Positions 56,400 to 64,000 of a DNA stretch of 64,000 nucleotides are shown in pieces. Within the stretch, counting starts at the first letter, position 1; each line of letters begins with the position of its first letter. The notes under the pieces are model-generated. The model saw only the letters and a program-made list of their open reading frames with translations, did no database searches and had not been told where the DNA came from. The stretch is from contig NC_045147.1 of assembly GCF_008831285.2 (NCBI RefSeq), positions 21,158,981 to 21,222,980 of the forward strand, in the 5' to 3' direction. The stretch comes from Nymphaea colorata. Lineage: Eukaryota; Streptophyta; Magnoliopsida; Nymphaeales; Nymphaeaceae. The translations under genes and the position numbers were made by a program.

Positions 56400-58263
56400 T
56401 TGATAGAATGGAAATGCATGACACATTTTGTAGACAATAAGTCCCTTAAATATAAAAGCAAACCACAAAAAAAAAATTAAAAAAATAAGATATACAAGAC
56501 AACAGCAAAAATAACAAAAATGCGAAAGAGCAAGTGAATAAAAAAGTGTCAACTCCAAGGTTAAGTGGAAAACGAGGGGCCATCTTCCCGTCAACCCTTT
56601 TCTTTCTTTCTTTCAGTTTATCTTGGGTGTTTTTCAATTTTTTTGGTATTATATTCATACCTAAAAATTTTGGTAAATTTTAATGGCCACATATACTATT
56701 TTCTTTCGTAGTATTTTTCGTACGAATCAAACTATAAATACAAGTTACGAAGGAGGTTGAGATTTAGAGCAGTCGCCCGAAACCCCTTACCTCATTTAAG
56801 TGGTATTTCGATCACTTGAAGAAAATAACTTGATCAATTTTATTTTTCAACTTAATCCTGCCATCTGGTGCCCTTAAAATTGGAAGCCCAGTCATCCCCA
56901 TTAAATCTGTCATATTAGAAAATAAATGTTCCAAACAAATTAAATACAGAACTAAGAGGGGCTTCCGAAGAATTCCATTCTGCGTAGATAATTTTGTCAG
57001 CAGCATCGAAATTACATTTAAATGTTCCAAGTTGCAGATCAGGAGGAAGACATCTTCAGTCACTACATTCAAGAGAACTTTACTTGAGTCACTTGTTTTT
57101 CTTAAAACTATAGGCTACAGAACAATTAGAAAAATATGGATGTGGAAGGTGGTTGGAGTTTTCCACCACAGACTCCCCACTTGCAAGAGAAGGGGTTTGA
57201 CCCTTTAAATTCAAGTGTGTAGGGGCGGAACTAGAAATTTTTCATTAAGGGAGTATAATTAAAGTTTTTAAATTTTAATTAGAGCCGAAATATCGTTTTT
57301 CAAAATTTTTATATATAACAATTAAAATTTTCTAAGATGTCAATGTATAAATAAAGAAACATTTGAAGATGTCATCCACACCAGCTCATGCGTGGCTCCT
57401 CCGTGATCTCACATGACTTGTAAGTCTGAGATTTTTTATTTTTTTTTTTTTGGTTATACGATTAAGCTCACTCTGTGGGCTTAATCTTTTTTATTTCTTT
57501 GCCGAATATCTGCTCATGACGTCAGCTCTCTTACAGTAGAGCTTACCAGGAGCTTTGGTTATGGTTTGATGAAATCAGGAGATGGAGATATTAGAGGAAT
57601 TCAACGCAGATCAGCGGTTCATGACGCGAGCTCTCTTACAGTGGAGTTCACCAGGAGCTACGGTTCTACTTATGGTTTGATGAGATCAAGAGATGGAGAC
57701 ATTAGAGGATTTCAATATGGATATTAAAAGATCACCAATTGTAGCTTATCGCATCAACGAGACAGAGCGTTTCGTCCTCTGAAACAGCAATAGAGAATCA
57801 AGGGAATCTTCGCAGAAAATTTGCGTGCGACTGTTTATTATTTTGTTTCCATTATACGACAAAAGCTCTCATCTAGGGCGCCAGATATGAACATCTCTGC
57901 CGAACGAGTAGTTATCATCTAGGGCGAAGAAGCTTCCGCTAAGTATTCTTGAATGCTCGGTTCAAGGAAAATGGATCATGCTGCAGACTCGGATCAATAT
58001 ACAATATTAACACTTTATGTTAAGGACCATATTTTAGCAAGTAGCACTACTTGTGTAAATTGAGAAGAGTTGACACAGACAAAGTAAATGAAGGAATGTG
58101 CCTTCAATCATAGGTATACATTGGAATCCGCCACCACCACAAATCTTAATCATATAGAGGTTAGACTAATTCTATTGCTAGTTCCATTAAATGACTTGTC
58201 ATCGATCAATTGTTTAATTCTCTGTCTCTGCCACTGTACCTCGCGAATTCCGATCCAAATCGT
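56400..58263. other. Intergenic, 3' flank of gene M
   Basis: The region is AT-rich. A minus-strand frame at 56812-57072 has no domain I recognise. An imperfect direct duplication lies at about 57513-57606 and 57619-57715 (shared ctctcttacagt and ggagatggaga, period about 106). The part next to 58263 should contain the 3' UTR of gene M. Confidence 0.45.
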
Positions 58264-60795
58264 TCACAAAACTGGTGTCATTGTTTGCCTGTTCGTTTCT
58301 CCCGCGTTCTCCTGCAGCCTGAGAGCTAACTCCAAATTCCATAGCACATCGACCATGGAAGGACGCTCTCCTCCCCTGTTCGCCAAGCACCTCTCTGTGA
58401 TCTCCCAGAACTTGCTTAGGCATCCAGCCTCGATCTTCCCCTTCAAGAAGGGATCAATCACCTCCTCGAGCTTGCCCCTACACTGACAGCTTAATGCCCA
58501 CTCCGCTAGGCCAATCTCCCTGGAAGGACGTGACATGTCGACCGCCGGTCGCGCACAAAGAGCCTCCAGCAGCACCACGCCGAACGAGTAGACGTCCGAC
58601 TTCTGCGTGAGCTTCTTCGTCCGGAAGTACTCCGGGTCGAAGTAGCCGAAGGTGCCCTTCACCTCCGTGCTCATGTAAGCGCAATCCACAGACGTGCCCA
58701 TTCTCGATATCCCAAAATCGGAGACCTTCGCTACCCAATTCTGGTCTATCAATATATTGTTGGTCTTCACGTCTCTGTGTACAAGCGTGTACTTTGCTCC
58801 GGTGTGAAGATAGTGCAGCGCCTTGGCGGCACCGATGCAGATCTCAAGCCTCTGCCTCCACGATAGATGTGGCTTGCCGGCACCGTAGAGGTGCTGGCGA
58901 AAAGTTCCTCGATGCATGTAGTCATAGACCAGTATCATCTCGGAGCTATCCTCGCAGAATCCGATCAGGGACACTAAGTGGCAGTGGTAAAGCTTAGAGA
59001 GAATATCAATTTCATTGTGGAACTGGATAATGCCGTGCTGTGAAAGCTCTTCCCCCCTTTTGACGGCAACTCTGATGCCATTGTCGATCACTCCCATGTA
59101 GACCTTGCTAAACCCACCAACCCCAAGGAGAAGAGTGTCGTCAAAGTTGTTGGTAGCCGCGACGATCTCAGAAAATTTGAAGCGCCGGCAGTTGGTGATA
59201 GGGACGCGGTCTGTAAATCCTGCGCCCTTCATGACATGTCTAATGGTTGCTGAAGTTGGATCCGACTTGCCTTTCTTTGGTTGCCTGTAGCTTGATCCGT
59301 TCCTACACAAAGCTCCGTCGTCATGGCTCTCCTTCTCCTTTTCCCTCTTCTTGAGTATCTTGAGCAACACTAAGAAAAGGAACGCACCAATACTAAGCAC
59401 AGCAGCAAAACCACCAATTGCACATAGAATTATGTGGTCATGTTCACCACCATGCCCACCAATAAGATGAAGAAACTTAGTTTCAGATGGTGGTGGTAGT
59501 GTGAAGCTTCGACTGGGTCCAGCAAGGCTATCAAATGTTTTGTTGACCTTGAAGACCTCAAGTCCATTGAGTATTGCATCTGTGTAAAAGGGTTTAATAT
59601 CAGTAACAGGCTGGAGCTCAATTAGCAAACGGCTTTCCTTGCCACTCTGCCCTGGCATTAATACCATGTAATCTTTATACACAGCCACACCAGTGTATGT
59701 GGGAGCTCTGATTTTTTCGCTTGCATAGAGAATCACGTCGAATTCAGGATCCGCCATCATGTTGTTCACATACACGTTGAATACCCTCCGGTTCTCTTTG
59801 TACACCTCCTGTTGAAGCTCACAGAAGTGAAGTCTGATCAAGTAGCGAAATCCATTGTCCACTGTAATGGACCAAGTGAGGTTGTAGTTCAAGTTCAAAG
59901 AGGTATTAAGCTCCATCGAGCGGGCTGTTGCGTATACATCATGCGGAGCAATGTAGTCTGGAACGCAGTAAGAGTAACGAATGAAGACGTTTCCTTCTGC
60001 TCGTTGTGTCTCTCCAAGAGCAGTGCCAAAGATATATCTGGAATCATCAGACCAGGTTCGGAAGAGCCCGGAATCCTCCATCGGTGAGATTGAACTCCCA
60101 CCAACATTCAGCCGTGCAACGGTTTGAAGGACATCATGATCATATATTGGGAGCAGTAGGCCAACGCCAACTGCAACGGAGGAATTAGTGATGCCAGAGT
60201 AGAACAATTGCGGCGAAGAGATGATCTCGATGCCGTTGATGAAGGCGAAGGTGGCACTTGATGATGGGATGAAGGAGAGGGTGAGATTGCCAGAGGAAGG
60301 GATGGTGATGAAGAATTCCTGGATAATGTAAAACTGGTTCAGGGAAGCAGCAGCTATGGTAGGGCTGAAGTTGCGGAGCAGAGTATATGGGCCGGCTTCG
60401 ACGGAGAAGAAGGCATTCTTGGGGTCGAGGCCATGGTAGAAAGAAGGATAGAAGTACAGCCGCAAAAAGTGGCGACCTTCCGATAGCCCAGTGAAGGTGG
60501 TAGTTGAAGCAGAGGTGAAGATGCGGGCGGTCTTGTGGGGAACTTCAGTAGGAAGAAGATTAGTGAGCGTCTCGGCTGCTTCTGCAGGGAAAGAAGATGA
60601 TGGGACAGAGGAAAAAAACTGGGCACTAGAGTCGTTAATCCAGAGACGCTTATCTGCATCTGTGGCATCGGTCGGCGACCCACAATTCACAAGGACGAAG
60701 TCACGGGGCTTGAAGGAATAAGCAGTTGTGTGAGATACCATGAAACAGAGAACACCTCGCAGAAGCAAAGATGCTGCTGAAGACGGCCTCTTCAT
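58264..60795 (-). CDS. Divergent CrRLK1L receptor kinase M (843 aa)
   Basis: This is a complete receptor kinase, clearly older than the array copies. Seen: signal peptide about 1-25, malectin-like ectodomain about 32-415, membrane span about 455-478, basic KILKKREKEKE, and kinase about 552-825 with K579, HRD 673-675, DFG 693-695 and DPE 720-722. The Gly loop reads GVGGFSKVY, with Ser at the third glycine (S563), and the usual KLRHRHLV is KLYHCHLV. The tail after the kinase is very short (ends RQTMTPVL) and lacks both tail motifs of the array. The second half of the ectodomain (NLNYNLTWSITVDNGFRYL) is still close to A. The ATG at 60795 is the first in frame. Catalytic activity may be reduced but all catalytic residues are present. 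Confidence 0.92.
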   Translation of the reverse strand: MKRPSSAASLLLRGVLCFMVSHTTAYSFKPRDFVLVNCGSPTDATDADKRLWINDSSAQFFSSVPSSSFPAEAAETLTNLLPTEVPHKTARIFTSASTTTFTGLSEGRHFLRLYFYPSFYHGLDPKNAFFSVEAGPYTLLRNFSPTIAAASLNQFYIIQEFFITIPSSGNLTLSFIPSSSATFAFINGIEIISSPQLFYSGITNSSVAVGVGLLLPIYDHDVLQTVARLNVGGSSISPMEDSGLFRTWSDDSRYIFGTALGETQRAEGNVFIRYSYCVPDYIAPHDVYATARSMELNTSLNLNYNLTWSITVDNGFRYLIRLHFCELQQEVYKENRRVFNVYVNNMMADPEFDVILYASEKIRAPTYTGVAVYKDYMVLMPGQSGKESRLLIELQPVTDIKPFYTDAILNGLEVFKVNKTFDSLAGPSRSFTLPPPSETKFLHLIGGHGGEHDHIILCAIGGFAAVLSIGAFLFLVLLKILKKREKEKESHDDGALCRNGSSYRQPKKGKSDPTSATIRHVMKGAGFTDRVPITNCRRFKFSEIVAATNNFDDTLLLGVGGFSKVYMGVIDNGIRVAVKRGEELSQHGIIQFHNEIDILSKLYHCHLVSLIGFCEDSSEMILVYDYMHRGTFRQHLYGAGKPHLSWRQRLEICIGAAKALHYLHTGAKYTLVHRDVKTNNILIDQNWVAKVSDFGISRMGTSVDCAYMSTEVKGTFGYFDPEYFRTKKLTQKSDVYSFGVVLLEALCARPAVDMSRPSREIGLAEWALSCQCRGKLEEVIDPFLKGKIEAGCLSKFWEITERCLANRGGERPSMVDVLWNLELALRLQENAGETNRQTMTPVL

Positions 60796-63240
60796 CAGGC
60801 TGAGCAGATACGAAAGCAGATTTCTTCGTCACTTTAATATTGAGAGATCTCTTAGCATTCCTAAAAGCAGGGAGAAGAAAAGGTAGGGAAGTGGTCAAAG
60901 ATAATTGTGAGAGATTCTGGACAATTTCTCTCGTCGATCATTTTCGATGCATTTAATTGAACTGTCAATCGAAGGGAATATCCCGGTCTGGTCGTCACCG
61001 GAAAGCATAGTTGCCTTCTGGCCAACGGCACCATGCTTAGCCCTTTTAAGCTCTGTGGTCAAAAATGACTTCCGAAGTGAGCATCGAAAAGAAGGGATTG
61101 AAAGTGATCATCTTAGCCAGTAGCTTAGATTATAAACGACATCAATTTTGACTAAAAGTTGGGGATTTAGATTGCTGAAGGATGATGTTCGGAGACGATT
61201 TAAAAAGAAGAGAGTTTTTGGAGATTACATATAAAAACATAAAGCACATTATCAAAGATTTACATACTTGCGGTCTCCATGCTGGAGAAGGCAAGAAACA
61301 AAAACATATATATGATTCGTCGATGCATAGACATTACCCATCAAGCAGATCTAAAAATCAGTTGATTCACATTTTCCAGCTTACAAATTTCATTTTCCTA
61401 TCATGAAAGGTGATTTCGTGCTACTTTTATTTTGATAGAAAGTCAAGGAAAAACAGCGATTAGGAGGATGAGAAATGTTTTTTTTTTTTTTTAAATTAAG
61501 ACCATCCAATATTTGAAGTATTTTCTCGAAGATAATGCACTAAGAATGACCTTGGAAACGTACAAATGAAGTCGAGGATATATATAGTTGAAGAGTCAAA
61601 AAACATATGAGGTTCGGAGGACTTGGAGCAGGGCAGCCTCATAAGTCATAAATCAACTTTTATTTTTCTTTCCAAAATTATGGATTTGTTGATTTGGATG
61701 TATGAAAAATATTAAAATTTTATCGAAGCCCAGAAGCGATAAAATCTTATCTAAGCATCGAAAAAAGCTAGTGGAAGTAGTGTTTTATGTAGATTCCACA
61801 TACGCAGAAAGGGAAAGTGATCGTTGACGCAGATGAGCAGAGTAGATGGAGAACTTAGAATACCAGAAAGCTAGAAAACTTTTCCAGGACATTCATTCAC
61901 GTGTCAGCTTCGTCTTTCCTTTTCCATATGTACAAACGGAAAGTCGCTTATCAGATCCACATCCCGTCTTACTTTGCATTGACAAGTACAACTTAGTGGA
62001 AAGATCGAAGATCCAACTCTCCAGATTCCGGCATCGAGGATGAAAATTCCGAGGAAAGAAGGTAGTCTTCGTTGAAGTAGACACGAATTCTTCACCGTCC
62101 GATAAGTATTTCGATGTTCGCAGATGTTAGGGTTTGCAACGTAAGGTTCTCGGAAGGCCTTTCAGACGTGGAATTTGTGCGCGAGAGTTTTTGCGAGGCA
62201 GATTTCGCTCTCAGGTTTTAATGGGGGCGCGCGAGAGTGTGCATGTGGGCAGTTGGCCGGTGCTATCGGCTGGCAATGTTTGCCTAGAGCTTGTAGTTCA
62301 GGCCACGAAGTGAAAGGAAGAGTATGGAGGAGCAGTTCCGACCTCCGGAGTCATGCAGCGGTCCACCATTCATCCCCTCCTTCCTGTTTGTCCATCCAAG
62401 CCCTTTCTCCGAAGTATCCACCATGAACCTCTCCTTCCTTTCTCTCAGCGACGGATCCAAGGGCGGCCGGCAAAAAAAATGTCTTTCTTAAATTTACATG
62501 TAAACTTTATGTAAACTTTACAAAATTTCATGTAGCAGATGCAGGCCTGGCCTGGCCTGGCCTTGCCACCATTGTTCTTCAGCAACAGGAGGACGATCTC
62601 TCATCTATACAAACCATTCTTTTTCCATTGTTTTGTTGACAATTTTTAAAGTTCAGCTGCAATTTTTTCGCACTTAATTATTACTAATCGACTTTGGGAC
62701 ACGAAGGGATGAGCCCAAACAGTTTGGGTCGCATGGACAGAAACTCGACCTTAATATTCTAATCGTATTGCCATCACCATTCAAATGAAACTTGTTCAAC
62801 TCCCGACTCGAGAAGCATCTACTTTAAACATGTAATATCGTGATTCCAGTTTCCCTTCACCATAACGCGTCTTATATTCAGAGTCAACCTGTCTGGGCGT
62901 AAAAGGAACAGGAGATAAGGGTAGACATTGGGCCATGCATAACCAGACCAGACTGCACCACCCATCTTGAAACCAGCAAGACAAGAATCTACTCAGATCA
63001 AGTTTAACAAGCAACAGCTATTCAAAAACTTTGATCAGCATTATACCCACTTGGAACAAAGGCAACACAAGATTGATGGGGAGCAACCCAGATACATTGT
63101 CAAAAATGAAACAAAGCGTAGCACCAAAAACTAGTTACTGGTCACAATGGTGAGCTGCAACGAAAAATGCAGAACTAACATGCTCAGCTTGCTCCATCAC
63201 CATGCCAAAAAATAATTGAGGACAACAGCAGCTGTGCTCG
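60796..63240. other. Promoter region of gene M and 3' side of the TPR gene
   Basis: No convincing coding frame lies here. The first few hundred bases should hold the promoter and leader of M. About 62530-62560 has a short CCTGG repeat. The part next to 63240 should be the 3' UTR of the TPR gene on the minus strand. Confidence 0.45.
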
Positions 63241-63522
63241 TCACCTTTCATCTGATTTCACCGGCACACCCTTATATAGTTGTACCCGATCCCTGAGGGC
63301 ATCCCTCCGAGGCCGTGCTACCTTGTTATTTGGATCAAAGAGAAGAGCTTCCTCAAATGCCTTGAGAGCAGCCTTTAGATCTTTCTTCTTCTCATACGCA
63401 TCCCCTAAGTTGTTCCATGCTGTGACATAGCCAGGTTGAAGTTTTACAGCTTTCTCGAACTGAGCAACACCCTTCTCAAGTTTACCATCACGAGAGTAGC
63501 TGACCCCAAGTGCATTATGTAC
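63241..63522 (-). CDS. Last exon of a TPR protein, likely PYG7/Ycf37-like (partial)
   Basis: The exon encodes 93 residues and a stop, beginning after a splice acceptor (CCATTAG before 63522) in phase 0. Two tetratricopeptide repeats are visible: [19 protein letters not shown] and the following residues through LQPGY, and [15 protein letters not shown] through LFDPNNK. The end reads [17 protein letters not shown]. This combination fits the C-terminus of plastid PYG7 (a Ycf37 homologue needed for photosystem I assembly), from memory only. The rest of the gene lies beyond the right edge. It is unrelated to the kinase array and marks its boundary. Confidence 0.75.
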   Translation of the reverse strand, partial: VHNALGVSYSRDGKLEKGVAQFEKAVKLQPGYVTAWNNLGDAYEKKKDLKAALKAFEEALLFDPNNKVARPRRDALRDRVQLYKGVPVKSDER

Positions 63523-64000
63523 CTAATGGCAGTTTTACAAAATAAGTTTGACACATAAAAATTGAAACTGGTTATGTCACTTTCTATCTCTCTCTCTCTC
63601 ACTCTCTCTCAAGCACATGCATGCATACATGCAGAATGCACATGCAAAGAGCCAAATGAACTACCACAGTGGTTGGAGACTAAGAGGAGGCATTCTATAT
63701 GTTCTTTGGAAGGATAAGAGTCAAACAAGTGAAAGCGACAGTTGCAACAAGATGACAAATTTCAGAAACATCCACAATTTCATAGAACGTCAATGTCAAT
63801 AAGTTAAAACGCGCTTCACAGGCCCCTTCTAAGTAAGGAAACGCCTGCAATAACCACAAGTGCAACAAAAGTGAATAAGATGTAAAATTTATATCCTCAA
63901 CTTATAGAATTGCTGATCTTATGTCCAATGAAAAATTGCCTAAAGTGAATCCGGTTCCAGAAATTAAACAACAAATTCAATCGAAATTTCCAAGAAAACC
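63523..64000 (-). other. Intron of the TPR gene (to window edge)
   Basis: Non-coding, with a CT/TC-rich stretch (63585-63612) and a short GCATGCATACATGCA palindrome-like run. I could not identify the preceding exon with confidence within the window. Confidence 0.5.

Noticed and set aside
56812-57072. 86-codon minus-strand frame with a hydrophobic, Leu-rich sequence
   Set aside because: No family recognised, no second copy and AT-rich context; probably chance.
62175-62426. 83-codon plus-strand frame with Cys/Gly/Arg-rich start
   Set aside because: Low-complexity composition and no homologue that I recognise.

Overview
The window is nuclear DNA from a flowering plant; I cannot name the species. 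The evidence is a tandem cluster of plant-specific CrRLK1L receptor kinases (malectin-like ectodomain, one membrane span, Ser/Thr kinase), Ty1/copia elements primed by initiator-Met tRNA, AT-rich intergenic DNA with long (TA)n and (GA)n tracts, and the last exon of a TPR gene like plastid PYG7. There are no prokaryotic operons, CRISPR arrays or rRNA genes, and I saw no tRNA gene.

Layout. From about 4.4 to 60.8 kb all receptor-kinase sequences lie on the minus strand. Five are open from ATG to stop: 4445-7147 (A), 14097-16796 (C), 20901-23504 (D), 31139-33751 (G, with a small kinase deletion) and 38934-41597 (H). A sixth, more divergent one is 58264-60795 (M). Broken or partial copies are at 9579-12150 (B, signal peptide deleted plus frameshift), 19198-19698 (tail cut by a copia LTR), 25029-25593 (E), 26449-28963 (F), 37145-37385 (I), 42524-43041 (J), 45621-48164 (K) and 55864-56092 (L, inside an LTR element). 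A and C end in the FERONIA C-terminus SAVFSQIMNPKGR. B, D, G, H and K end in a different tail, MDSRSM. Most copies carry the same 1 kb leader, with a GA tract, a likely 5'-UTR intron and a short upstream ORF.

History visible in the sequence. The array has been reshaped by tandem duplication, ectopic gene conversion and retrotransposons. The clearest case is 20222-23277, a nearly identical copy of 8901-11955. It begins inside a truncated copia element that had interrupted an older kinase gene, so D now has an uninterrupted ORF while the tail of the interrupted gene survives beside it. A 4.1 kb copia element (51594-55725) has near-identical 654 bp LTRs and a GAACT target duplication but lacks reverse transcriptase and RNase H. 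A 583 bp LTR-bounded element (55812-56394, duplication TTGAT) carries a piece of receptor-kinase gene.

Function. By family knowledge the intact genes should encode plasma-membrane receptors that sense cell-wall state or RALF peptides. How the paralogues divide the work cannot be read from the DNA. Protein similarities were judged by eye; no search was run.
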